Shown in pieces: positions 33,340-43,798 of a stretch of 64,000 bases of DNA; positions within the stretch are counted from its first letter, which is position 1, and each line of letters opens with the position of its first letter. The stretch is from Takakia lepidozioides. Lineage: Eukaryota; Streptophyta; Takakiopsida; Takakiales; Takakiaceae. Below the pieces are notes generated by a model. The model saw only the letters and a program-made list of their open reading frames with translations, did no database searches and had not been told where the DNA came from. The stretch is from assembly GCA_030704615.1 (NCBI GenBank), contig CM060732.1, positions 58,445,053 through 58,509,052 of the forward strand, in the 5' to 3' direction. A program made the translations under genes and the position numbers.

Positions 33340-35101
33340 AATGCCGTACGGAGCTGAACCACAAGAAGACCCGGCGGGAAGGTGACTCCTCCCGACCGGA
33401 AAAGAAGTGGGATAGGCCACGCGGCGACAATGGCACGTGGAAATCGAAGGGAGGGCCTTCACACGTCAAGGCGGCACCCGGTGCTTCGAAAGGAAAAGCG
33501 GGTGGAGCGGCTTATGGCGGACAGAAGGCGACCTTTGATGGAGTGTGTTTCAATTGCGGAGAGCCCGGGCACATGGCTAAGAAGTGCACGAAACCTCGAC
33601 AATTGAACATGACTCGGGCAACCACGGAGCTGTCGGAAGATACCATCAGTCGCTTGGTGGAAGCGGTGGTCGCCAGGACTTGCAAGGTAGGCAACTATTC
33701 TTGTGAGTTGTATCAGGAAACTGGCGCCCTGCGTAAAGGGAGTCAGTTATTGTTCGTGGATGGGATAATATCCGGAACTAACGTGTCGTTGTTGGTGGAC
33801 ACAGGAGCGTCGCACTCCTTCATGATGCCGGCGGCGGCGCGAAAGTTGGGACTCCCGACAAGTGACGTGGGGGCCTCTATTGAGGTGCGTTCTGCCAAAG
33901 GAGAACCACAGTTGACAACAAGGTTGGCGTTTGATGTTCCTCTTCAACTGGGGAGTTGGGAGGGACGTGAGAACTTCACCATCTGCGAGATCGATGGAGT
34001 AGATCTCATTTTGGGGATGACCTTTTTGAGCAAATCCGGAGCGATCATAGATGGCCGCAAGAGAGTAGTCACGCTGCCTTGTGGGAATGGTAGCGAGGTC
34101 TTACGAGTGTCGGAAACGCCCAAATCCGTGGGAGGGCGAATAAACCTTCTGTCAGCAAGGGAGTGGGCCGTGGAGGAGGCACACGAGCCCCAGTTTTTGC
34201 TTTACATTAGAGAAGTGAAAGGAGAAGGCGATGGGGAGCCGAGCCCAGATTGGATCAAGGGGATTTTGGGGAAATACCAGGATGTGATGCCGGAGGATTT
34301 ACCAAGCGGCTTGCCACCGCGAAGAGGAGTTGACCACAAGATTGAGGTGATACCGGGAACGGAACCGCCTGCCAAGGCACCCTACCGGTTGAGCCACAGG
34401 GAGTTGGTCGAGCTGAAGACTCAGCTCAAGGATCTAATGTCAAAGGGGTACATCCGGCCGAGTAAGTCACCTTACGGAGCCCCGGTGCTATTCGCAGACA
34501 AGAAGGATGGGACGTTGCGGATGTGTGTCGATTACAGGGCTCTGAATAAGGTGACTATCAAAAACCGGTACCCTTTGCCAAGGATCGACGACCTCTTCGA
34601 TCGGTTGGCAGGAGCGAAGTATTTCAGCCGGATCGACTTGCGCTCCGGCTATCATCAAATTCGGGTGGCGGAAGGAGATGAGGAGAAGACCGCGTGTAGG
34701 ACAAGGTATGGTTCATATGAGTTCTTGGTGATGCCTTTTGGGCTCACCAATGCACCAGCGACATTTAGCACGCTGATGAACATCCTTTTCCAGGAGTGGT
34801 TGGATGACTTTGTGATCGTGTACATCGACGACATCTTGGTGTACTCGAAAACAAAGGAAGAACACCTGGAGCACCTAAAAAGGGTGTTCCAAAAATTGCG
34901 AGAAGGGAAGCTGTATGCCAAAGCTTCAAAGTGCGAATTCGGGGTCACAAAAGTGGAGTTCCTGGGGCATGTGATTACACAGGATGGGATCAAAATGGAT
35001 GACAGAAAGGTGAGGGCGATCTTGGACTGGGAGCCTCCGACTTCGGTCCCGGGAGTGCGATCCTTCCTAGGACTCACCTCCTATTACCGGAAGTATGTGA
35101 G
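33340..35101 (+). pseudogene. Inverted gag C-terminus, protease and reverse transcriptase of the G element
   Basis: The plus strand carries, in one open frame, the gag zinc knuckle ([14 protein letters not shown], about 33547-33588), the protease ([13 protein letters not shown]), and the reverse transcriptase from [15 protein letters not shown] through [18 protein letters not shown] and the catalytic [10 protein letters not shown] to SYYRKYVR. The flanking gag N-terminus (35.1-35.7 kb) and RNase H/integrase (31.4-33.3 kb) are on the minus strand. Both join up if this 1.76-kb segment is flipped, so it is an in-place inversion of a minus-strand element. The frame continues past both ends only as antisense of the neighbours. 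Confidence 0.88.
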
Positions 35102-35740
35102 AGTTACCCCTAGGGACATCCGAGAAACATTCAGCCCTCTCAATTGCCTCGTTCAAAGTCTTGGGTGGCTTCTCCTCCAACTTCTGCCTGGCCCATGGGG
35201 CCAGTCCCGCCACAAAGTTGAAGACCATTTCTGGTTCTGCCATGTCCGCGACTTCGAGCAACAGCACATTGAAAGCCTGGACATACCCCCGAATGTCATC
35301 TGTTTGCTTCAAATTCCTCATCTTGTCTCGGGCAAGCCAGGACGCGTTGAGGGGCACAAACTGTCTCTTCATCAATTCCTTGAACCCACTCCAGTTCAAG
35401 GTTTCCGGGCTTGGGCCTCGGTCGTGAAGGCGTTTCTGCCACCATTGTTGAGCATAGCCCCCTCAAATAGGTGGGAGCCACTTCCACCCGATCCTCGTCA
35501 CTCAACTTGGCCGCCCGGAAGTCCTGCTCTAGCTCCAGGAGCCAGGTGTTGAGTGCCTTCCGATTTCGGACGCCCTCGAAGGTGCTGGGTTCCTTAGGCT
35601 TCACCTTAAACTTTGCCTTAGTGGAAGTGGCATTAGCCGCCTTCAACACGTCTTTCAACTCCTCATATTGCTGCTTGAGAGATCCAATGACTCTTTCTTT
35701 GCGCATCTCATTCGACATCTGCCATGGGTGTTTGCACCCC
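35067..35740 (-). pseudogene. Chromovirus gag N-terminal part
   Basis: It begins about MSNEMRKERVIGSLKQQYEE, with the usual gag features: [20 protein letters not shown], then in the next frame [30 protein letters not shown] and [18 protein letters not shown] frameshift near 35390 splits it. It ends at the inversion breakpoint, near 35100, where the rest of gag continues on the other strand. Confidence 0.85.
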
Positions 35741-37182
35741 ATGATCCTGTGCTCGCCCCCACTCATTGCCTCCACCGTCCCGGTTGACAGAGAGGGTGCA
35801 ATATCCAATGGGAGTGCGGAAGTAGCCACCAATGCTTGCAACCTCCGTTGCTCAGCCATACACAAGCCAATAACCCATGTCAAGCAATTTAGATCCATTG
35901 CTTGACCCAACACCTGACGTCGTGATGCCTCTAATAGAGGTGGCACAGTTGTAGAGCCCATAGCAAACCCCATTGCCCGCTCTCGCTCATCCGCACTAGG
36001 CTCCACCAATTGCTGTAGCATGTTGTCCCAGATCAACCCTGGACCATTGTCTCGAAAAGCATGAGACGAGGGAAAACTCATGAGTGTAGGCAAGGCCGCA
36101 CGTGGCTGCCCCACTCGATTGATCACCGCCAAAGGTAGACGATCATCATGTCGCACTCTCTGTGGTTGCCTCCCTTGGTCCAAAATGCCCTCAACCGTGA
36201 GGTTGGGTGGCCGTTGAATGGAATCATAGGCTCTCTTGAGCAACTCTGGTGGTGCAAGATTGGTCCACCACAACCTAGGCTTATGTGTCCGTGAACCCAC
36301 TGCAGCTACATCCAACAATACAGCTGGTCCAATCCATGACCGGATCTGATGCACACTAGCCATAACCCTGGCCCAAGAATCCCCCATGAGAGGAATATTC
36401 TCCAGGATGTAAGCTGGAGGTTGCACTTGCCTCACCTGCAAGTCACGCAATACTTGCAACATCTCCCAAGACAAATGCAATCGTGCATCATGCAAGCCAT
36501 TCCCATGACCTGCGAGAGAGTGTCCTTGGCAAGGCCATCCAGCTATCACCAAGTCAATGGCACCATGCCGGTCCAAATCATCCACCCCCAGCAAGGTAAT
36601 GTCTGCTGGCAAGGCCTTTTGGTACCCTTGAATTGCTGAGAAAGGCAACAACTCATGATACTGATGTGTGAGCAAGGCAACATGGTGCATGGAAACATGC
36701 CAAGCAATCCCATCCTTCTCCACATACAAGTACTTGCGTACTTTGATTCCTGCTTGCAACACTCTTGCAAGCCCAGTGCTCATGCCTCCAAACAGGTCTA
36801 GCAAACAAATGCCTGAGTCAGGTTGTTGCCAGATAATAGGCACTGTGTCCAATGGAACTAACTGAGGAGGTCCAGGTGATGTCCCTGAACTCCCCTCACC
36901 TACCGATGGAAATGCCTCTTGCCATGCTTGCTGCACACACTGGCTTGCCACTCGCAGCAAATCCCCAACTGTACCCCACAGTGAGCTATGCACAGGAACA
37001 TGAGGAAGCAACTCAGCCTTGTATGCCAATTGCTTGTCATCATCAGATGGTGGCCTATCATATGCATGGCTATTGCCCTCCAAGAGGTCACCACCCCAAG
37101 CCACCACCCCTGAGAATGCAGCCAATGCCGCTACATTCCCAATAAACCGTATTGGGAGCAGTGCACGTCGGCCATCCCCTGA
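35741..37182 (-). CDS. Retroelement-encoded cytosine-5 DNA methyltransferase, DNMT3-like (M family)
   Basis: The reading frame is open through the whole catalytic domain. Motifs in order: I (CLLDLFGGMSTGLARVL, SAM binding), IV (DLVIAGWPCQGHS, with the nucleophile cysteine near 36531), VI (YILENIPLMG), VIII (GSRTHKPRLWWTN), then IX-X (ERERAMGFAMG, RRQVLGQAMDLNCLTWVIG). Motif I comes before IX-X, as in DNMT3 and bacterial enzymes, and not permuted as in plant DRM. Expected activity is methyl transfer from SAM to C5 of cytosine in DNA. Upstream, in the same frame and past one TAG, is a retropepsin. Downstream the frame runs without a stop into the gag of a different element. No reverse transcriptase of its own remains here. 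The frame has no clear ATG; the product would be a polyprotein part. Confidence 0.88.
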
Positions 37183-37821
37183 CTACCACTCCGGCCTATA
37201 GGACGTCGTTTCCTCCCAAAAGTCCAGAGTAAATCCCATTGGGTATAACACAGCCCCACCAACAAGCACATCATAAGACATCGCGTCTGTAACAATGGCT
37301 TTAGCTCTCATGACAGAGCCATCTGTAGGATGATCTGGCTGCAATCGAATGAAGAGCTCATGGCGTATAATCCCTCGTGCCTTCTCTGAACCACCCAAAG
37401 ATGTTTGAATTTGGAAAGGGCAAGGCTCCAAATCCGCCTCTGTAAGGCCCAAGCCTGCAATTGCTGCTCTCCCTAACATCAATGGTTGTGCTCCCGAGTC
37501 TAACAAGACCCGCAATGGCCTATACCTCATCCCGGTTGGGCCACCCAATTGAAACACTCCATCCTGATTGTCCACCAGGACTACCCCAGGAGTCACCATG
37601 CTGCACTCAATGGCTGGCCTAACTGGCAACTCCTGCGACCTTGCAGCTGTCGCTTATCATGGCGTAGCTATGACTGACTTCATCCTTGAATCCAAAGCAT
37701 CCATAGATTGTACCTTATCTGCTATCTCCGCAGATAGTGCCGATGCATCACCACTCTCACAGAGTCTAGCTGCTAGTCTGAACATAGCAGCTGGCCGAAT
37801 CCCTGGCATTGCAATGGTCAT
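37183..37821 (-). pseudogene. M-family polyprotein N-terminus with retropepsin domain
   Basis: From an ATG at 37821 (MTIAMPGIRPAAMFRLAARL) a frame runs about 54 codons to TGA-TAA. It then continues in the same register with QELPVRPAIECSM and the aspartic protease: LLDSGAQPLML (active-site DSG), GLGLTEADLEP and DVLVGGAVLYPMG. It stops at a TAG at 37183-37185, after which the methyltransferase follows in the same frame. Three nonsense codons thus interrupt one ancestral polyprotein. The N-terminal 54 residues may be the end of a gag; I cannot confirm it. Confidence 0.8.
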
Positions 37822-39461
37822 TGCAGAAAACAATGGAGCTTACAAACCGCCGTAGTGCTCCTCAAATGACCCCAAAGATCCCCCAAACAATTCTTCAAAA
37901 GGCCCTTGAAAATCCTCCAAAAGCCCTATATTGTCTTTATATGTCACTATGTTCCCAGCCTATAGTGACTGTTCCCACACTACAGTGACGGTTCCCAGAC
38001 TACGGTGATGGTTCCGAGACTACGGTGACCGTTCCCACACCTTGGTGACTGTTCCCATGAACCTAGGGTTTCATGTGCATCTCATGCTAGGGTTTGTGCA
38101 TTCCAAGCTAGGGTTTGGGCTTCCTTGAGCTTCATGATTGCTCTCCTCAAGCATCCATGACTTCTATGAGATACCAAGGCAAACTACCTTGATCTTCTTC
38201 ACCTCAAGCCACAACCAAGCTTGATTCCATCTCACCTAGCAATGCCACACAACAACCTTCACTTCTCTTTGGAGCTCAAGAATCAAGCTTTTTACCTCAT
38301 TTGACAAGCAACCAAGTCTTGCACTCATTCATGTGCTCTTCTTTGGCCATCCACACACATGCTCCATTCTTGGCTTCTATGTGTTGTTTCTCCAAGCATC
38401 AATACATCTCCATCTCATGCAAAGAGGAAGATTTAAGTCCCTTTACTTGCTAGCTCAAGAGTTGTGCTCTCCTCAAGCTTAAGGTTGAAACCCCAACTCA
38501 AACATGTGCTCTACAAGTGCTTTTCCTTCACTTGAGTGGAAACCAGCCTTTTCCTTTCTTCTTGCTTTCCAAGGCTTGAAAATAGAAGCCTCAATGGGCT
38601 GAAAACATGCTACACATAAGCATCACCTCATACACAAAGGAATGAATTTGTTCCCTTCATCTTCTAGCTCTCCTCAAGCTTGAAGTTGGAAGCGACACTT
38701 GGAAGACATGCTCCACACATGCGCCACTTGCTTGGTCAACCACTTGCTTCACCAAGAGCAATCCAAGAACTCATAGAACTAGAAAAAACACTCCCTTCTA
38801 GCGCCTTAGCTTGCTTGTTTGTCAACCAAATGAAACCCCACTTGGCTTCATTTCACCAGGGATAAAACAACCACTTCGTAGCTTCTCTTGAGCTACTCAA
38901 TGCTCCTCAAGCTATCCTTGTTGTACTCCTTCTATGGTGTTTCTAACCCAAGCATGTGCCGCTCTTTGGCTTCTCTTTCACACCATGAACAACTAGAGCT
39001 TGCTCTGAAACCCTAGTGTCTATCTTCTCCACACACAAGACGCTTATTTTGTGATGCAAGAGCTCTTTTCCAAGCTCTCAAACCCTTGGTGCACAATAAT
39101 TCTTCTACAAACCCTCAATGCATTCTTTTCACCATAGAAGCCACTTCATTGGCAAATGGTTGTCACAACACTTGAGATACAAGAGATGGCGCTCCCTCTT
39201 CTCAAACTTTCAAACCTTTTGCTTCCACACACACAAGACTATCTCCCTGCAATACTTGCAAAGTCTTGTAACTCAAGAGCTCTCTCCTTGAGCTCTCCAC
39301 CTCTTTGATGCAATGCAAACACACTCTCCCTTGCAACATCTTGTAAGCCTTGTGAGATACTTGAGTTTCCCCTAGCTCTCTCACTCCTTGGTGTACACCA
39401 ACACAAGTGCAAAACTATCCTTACACTCTGCACTCATAAGCATAAGGTGATCTTCTTGTAG
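37822..39461 (-). other. Leader region of the M element half
   Basis: Long non-coding stretch, rich in ctcctcaagct / cttgag words, between the LTR at 39462 and the polyprotein start. It contains the 20-bp minisatellite. I do not find a TGGTATCA-type primer site next to the LTR; the sequence there is ctacaagaagatcacc on the minus strand. Confidence 0.5.
37951..38060. repeat. 20-bp minisatellite, five copies
   Basis: Units start at 37951, 37971, 37991, 38011 and 38031 with gttccca/gttccga and end in gtgac/gtgat. The period is exactly 20. A partial sixth copy starts at 38051. Confidence 0.9.
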
Positions 39462-39816
39462 TGATAATGAAAGTGAACATAATGGAAACCCTCCACTCAT
39501 GAATCCACTCGATCAACTAAGTCAAGCCAAGGGCACCCTTGCAATCCACCCTACAAAGCCCTCACCACACTCCCTCTTAATACCTAGAGCTATGGAGGTG
39601 AAAGAGGCTCATGGAGGCTCAACTACAAGAAGATGAGCCTCCTCCATCCTCACAAGGGGAAAACCTATCCCCATGTCCCAAGTGAGGCTCGACACTTCAC
39701 TTGGCATGTGAGACCAAATGAAGTCCCAATACACAAAATATAAATATAAATATCTAAAATATCCTAGTTAACTAGAAGTAGGTAATTCTAGATAACCATG
39801 ACTAAAACCATGACAG
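39462..39816 (-). repeat. M-family LTR, minus orientation, 5'-truncated
   Basis: Reverse complement of about 28428-28792 with few changes. The first roughly 87 bp of the LTR are missing and replaced by the 1.13-kb repeat starting at 39816. Confidence 0.85.
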
Positions 39817-40944
39817 GGCAATTGACACTTATCATGTATCTTACCCTATTTTCCTAGGGTTTGGAATTTTTATGCTTGCTAAGGAAGTAATTGAAAATTC
39901 ATTTATACAAAGAAGACCTGATAAGAGCCACTTCGCTCTGTGGCTACTTTCCCTTTGTGGAGTTGGGTGCTATTAGTTATTACAATTTCAGGTTGAAGGG
40001 AACAAAAGTAGAAGGCCCTGGTATGGATAACAAGAGAGCCGGGCCCATAGATAGGGACCACAAAATAAAATAATGCTCTTTGCGGATTGAGTATATTTTT
40101 CCGTCCAAACTAAGAGCCACTTCGCCTTCCGGCTACTTTCCGTTTGGGGGATGAGAATTATAAACAAAAGTGCGAGGCCCCGGATATAGTACCATGTGAG
40201 CAGGGCCACTGTAGATTGAGAAATTGGGCAAAAAGACGGTAGGGGGCCACATAATCGAACAAAGCCCTTTACAGATTTTTTGTGTTTTTTAAGAGAACAA
40301 GGGATAGAAGCCCTGGTTAAAATTTTATTATCAACTATTCGGGAAAAAAAATTAAAACCCCTATTACACCATGAGGCACGCACACCGTGATAAGTGAATA
40401 GGCGAACCATACCCCCACTAAGGGTAAACACCAGCCATTCTTTTATTGGCGCCAAATTGCGCCCTCAAAAAGTAAAATGGAATATTCTGTCACAAATTCC
40501 CTGTTTTTTCATAGATGAAGTCGCCAAACTTCTCCAAATAACATTATGGATGAATTCTCCAAATATGGATGATATACGTAGGTTAAAGTAAAGATCAGCA
40601 CGAGTGGCTACAGAGTTTTGCAAAAAATAGCCGTACATTCTGTTCATCCAATGATATTCAATTCCTTAATGGTAAACACTAAACACCATGGAGTTAGCAA
40701 GGGGCAACCCTTACTTGAAAACCAAGGCAAAGTAGATTTTTTGTAGAGTAAATGAAGAACATGACAGAGCAATAAAGCCAAACACCCAAGATGGGTGGGA
40801 TGACGATAACTGCTGCTGTAAATCTAGCATTGACCTTCTACTATGAGAACCAATCTATCTGTTGGATTAGTAATATATGACACAAACAATTAAAACAATA
40901 CCGTCAATGGCCCGTTCCGTGTGGCCATGAATATGTAACTCAGG
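39816..40944 (+). repeat. 1.13-kb direct repeat, copy 1
   Basis: Starts gggcaattgacactt, ends aactcagg, and matches 43799-44953 throughout with small indels. It has an internal pair of agagccacttcgc...ggctactttcc blocks (about 39913 and 40109). The ORFs inside differ in length between copies, so there is no evidence of coding. The nature is unknown; it may be LTRs of another element. Confidence 0.85.
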
Positions 40945-41307
40945 CAAAGACTACAGCTCATACAACATCCGGGCCCTAGAGAGAGCAATGTTAGCACGAC
41001 AACCTTCACACTTAGAGATGACCTCCGTGACATCCCAGTGAATTCCCAGCCAATAGTAAACCTCTTGGATGCGGGCCACGGTTTTCTTGATACCAAGGTG
41101 GCTTTCATACAAAGAACAATGGAAGCGCTCCAATAAAGCATTCAGCTGGCTCCGTGGTGGCACCTCCAAATAACATGGCACTCCCCCTCTAGTGAGCTCT
41201 TTGAAAAGCTTATCACCCATGAAACGGTGAGTAGACACATGATAGAGAATTTCTTTGCGCAAGGACTCGGAAAGGCCTGTTGCCGAACGCTCTGATTGGC
41301 ATCGCAA
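40945..41307 (-). pseudogene. T-family integrase fragment, copy 2
   Basis: The frame covers the H2C2 zinc-binding domain (FMGDKLFKELTRGG, HCSLYESHLGIKK, CEGCRAN) and stops at the border with the 1.13-kb repeat. Here it follows the 354-residue ORF region on the same strand, which ties that ORF to a gypsy-type element. Confidence 0.8.
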
Positions 41308-41437
41308 CAGTAACGCAACTGTAGCTGATCATCCATGACTGCACTGGAAGCAACAAATACCAAAAAAGGATATTGATTAAGCCAAAGTTGGTGAACAGAG
41401 ACGGGCAGCAGCCCGCAACACCACGATCACCTTTAAT

Positions 41438-42505
41438 TCAAGGCCAGGTTGAACATGAAATCACCTTGGTGATGTCATGAGAGTCAGAATCGTGCATGGA
41501 GAGTGCCCACCACTTCCACACACTCGTGGTCTTAACCCAAAAAGACACACAGGTAGAGTTCTCATTCTCCCAAATGTGAGTCTTTAACACTAAATCGATA
41601 GGAAAGTGATCAAGACTTTTAAGCACCTTAGATCTAACAAACCGTTGATCATCAAACAGGGTCCTTGGCAAAATGACGATGTCGGCAGCTCGGCCAACCA
41701 GACTGTCCGACGACAGTCCTTCAAGTAGGTCAATCGACGGTGGCAGACCTCTGTTTGGCTCGTGATGAAAGCGAAGAAGACGCAGAATGAGAGAGCCCGT
41801 ACCTCGGAGAGCTAACGACAGCCAAGATGGCTCGACAAAGGAGGAGATCAGCCAATCACGGTGAACACGTTCAATGGATAAAGGAAGATGAAGCCCCAGC
41901 TCTTTCCACGACAGGGTCTGATGATGCAAAAAGCGGGCCTTGACCACGTCATGAGACAGATGAGCAGCGTTCCTCGAGGCCACAGCCTTCCTTGTCAAAG
42001 AGAGAGAGTCTGTGGCGATCACCACCTGGTCAGAGTTAGGTCGTCTCGGCGTCAAAACTTGACTCTCAGTAAAGTAGGATATGTCTCGTTGGATCGCAAT
42101 CTCTACTTTGTCAAACCAGAATTGATCAACAGAAAGCAAGTTACACACTAAAGCATCATACTCTTGTGAACGCACTGTGTCTCTCTCAAACTCACGTTCC
42201 TGCTCTCTGGGACAGACATAATTAGGCCCTGGATCGTGATAGTTATCAAAGTTATAATACTCGGGATCACAGCTATCCAATGAACTAGATCTCCCAGTGC
42301 TTGGCAACCAAGCTTCGGCTACAGCTAGATTAGCTTCATCACTAGGACTAGGTGAATTCAAGCGGACAACAAGACCTGATTCGACAGCATTATCTCCACA
42401 CACCGGTAACACCGGCAAGGCAAGAGTGTTGGGCAGCGTACTGGAAGAGGGAGGGTTAGCGGGTGAATCAGAAAGTGAAATGACCAGATCAAGCTCCACA
42501 TGCAA
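41438..42505 (-). CDS. Unknown ORF of T family, copy 2 (355 residues)
   Basis: Close homologue of the ORF at 24056-25120 (roughly nine of ten residues the same by eye, one small indel near LKTHIWENEN). It again has a TTG and not an ATG right after an in-frame TAA, so the lack of an ATG is a shared property and not a random loss in one copy. Domain layout as in copy 1. Followed after 130 bases by the integrase fragment on the same strand. Confidence 0.55.
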   Translation of the reverse strand: MHVELDLVISLSDSPANPPSSSTLPNTLALPVLPVCGDNAVESGLVVRLNSPSPSDEANLAVAEAWLPSTGRSSSLDSCDPEYYNFDNYHDPGPNYVCPREQEREFERDTVRSQEYDALVCNLLSVDQFWFDKVEIAIQRDISYFTESQVLTPRRPNSDQVVIATDSLSLTRKAVASRNAAHLSHDVVKARFLHHQTLSWKELGLHLPLSIERVHRDWLISSFVEPSWLSLALRGTGSLILRLLRFHHEPNRGLPPSIDLLEGLSSDSLVGRAADIVILPRTLFDDQRFVRSKVLKSLDHFPIDLVLKTHIWENENSTCVSFWVKTTSVWKWWALSMHDSDSHDITKVISCSTWP

Positions 42506-42533
42506 GCGCTCTCCTTAACGATTAAACACACTT

Positions 42534-42731
42534 CTAGTAATCGATACATGAGATGCCATAACCTGATACGTAAGCGAGATTAACAAGCAAGCACGGAGAG
42601 AACTCAGTACTAAGCAAATACACTGCAGGGTGACGGGCTCCCACCATCTTTATAAGACACTGATGAGCACTTAAGCGTAACCTAAGCACGTTGTTCAAAT
42701 GGTCAAGGAAAGTACCCGGCGTCTCCACCAT
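42534..42731 (-). CDS. Short 65-residue ORF of T family, copy 2
   Basis: MVETPGTFLDHLNNVLRLRL onwards; matches 25149-25346 with conservation of length and start. Same position relative to the long ORF. No family recognised. Confidence 0.4.
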   Translation of the reverse strand: MVETPGTFLDHLNNVLRLRLSAHQCLIKMVGARHPAVYLLSTEFSPCLLVNLAYVSGYGISCIDY

Positions 42732-42739
42732 AAAAGAAG

Positions 42740-43098
42740 CAGGAGGTATATCTGCCTATCCTCACAAGTGCTCTTCAAAATGACAGGGGCAAAGCAAGAG
42801 GAGCGTGCACGAGAAGAGGATCTTCACAAGTGAACTGACAGAAATCTCACGTATCATGATGTGACACCTTTACACACACATACATACACCAGTGTACATC
42901 AGCTGCTTGACACAAGGTCAGGCCGCTGCTTTATATAAACCCTAGCTGCATGCCTGCATGTCACGTGGCGAGCCGTGACAAGCTGAGCCTACGGCGCCTT
43001 TTCATAGCCCTAGATCTAGTGAACGGCCAGGATGCGGCCCTTAGTATTAATTAACCCTAGCTATGTTATCATTGTAACGGTTTAACGGTACGTAGGCC
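42740..43098 (-). repeat. T-family terminal arm (probable 5' LTR), copy 2
   Basis: Matches 25345-25723 in the same orientation, ends in gtaggcc at 43098, and has a TATA-like ttatataaa near 42930 when read on the minus strand. No inverted partner is present on the left side of this copy. Confidence 0.75.
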
Positions 43099-43798
43099 AA
43101 AAGAATTATACTATGAATGAGTATCGCCGTTTTGGATGAATAAGGCAAATTTGTGATGAGGAGAGTTTGGGCCATCACATGGCTAGCTCTGGATGTGAAA
43201 TGAGGAATGTGTGGCAATGTATTGTTGGGAAGCACATGATATACATGTGGTTGGTTGCACCTGTTGTGCCATAGTTCATTTTGGGTGAGTAAATTTTTGA
43301 GGTGGAGGTTTATTTGGCGACACTTGAACTTTTTCCATCATCGTAACTGACTATTTTTCCAAGTATGGTGTAGTTTTTGGGGGAAGATGTGTTCCCTCTG
43401 CATCCAAATTATGGTGAGTTCAATCTCTAGAGGCTGTGCGCTTCTAATTCTACATGACAACATATTTTCACCAACTGCATGCACAAACAAATCATAAGCT
43501 CCCTACAAAAGTGACAAGCCTCAAATGGCCATGGCTTTAAGATTGTAACCTCATGGCCATGTTGAATTTTTGAAGATTGCAACCTCCTTCAACTTTATCG
43601 ACATGGCCATGTCATTTTTTAAGACTACAACTTTAACGACATTCCATCTTGCATCATCCATGTCCAATGATCGTCCAAGACCAATTAAACTAAGCCCAAG
43701 CCTGTAATGACTTGGTCCTAACGCCTAACATACCGACTAATTTGATAGTCTCACGTGTTAGTACTAAAATGTGAGTGACATCGAGGGTGCGATTCCTT
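43099..43798. repeat. Spacer X, right copy (inverted)
   Basis: Reverse complement of 28881-29717, with an indel of about 130 bp between them. No coding content seen. Confidence 0.8.

Noticed and set aside
33192-35552. A 786-residue plus-strand host gene
   Set aside because: The middle is gypsy gag-protease-RT. Both ends of the frame are antisense of neighbouring retroelement sequence; it is an inverted element segment.
35296-37125. Host DRM-type methyltransferase gene
   Set aside because: Motif order is not permuted, a retropepsin precedes it in frame and gag follows; no introns or host flanks.
37860-39450. Second LTR or host gene in the ctcctcaagct-rich stretch
   Set aside because: No matching copy elsewhere in the window, no TG...CA borders or primer site, and no long frame; treated as leader.
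39988-40455. 155-residue ORF in the 1.13-kb repeat (also 44039-44389)
   Set aside because: The two copies differ in length and frame and show no domain; no sign of coding conservation.
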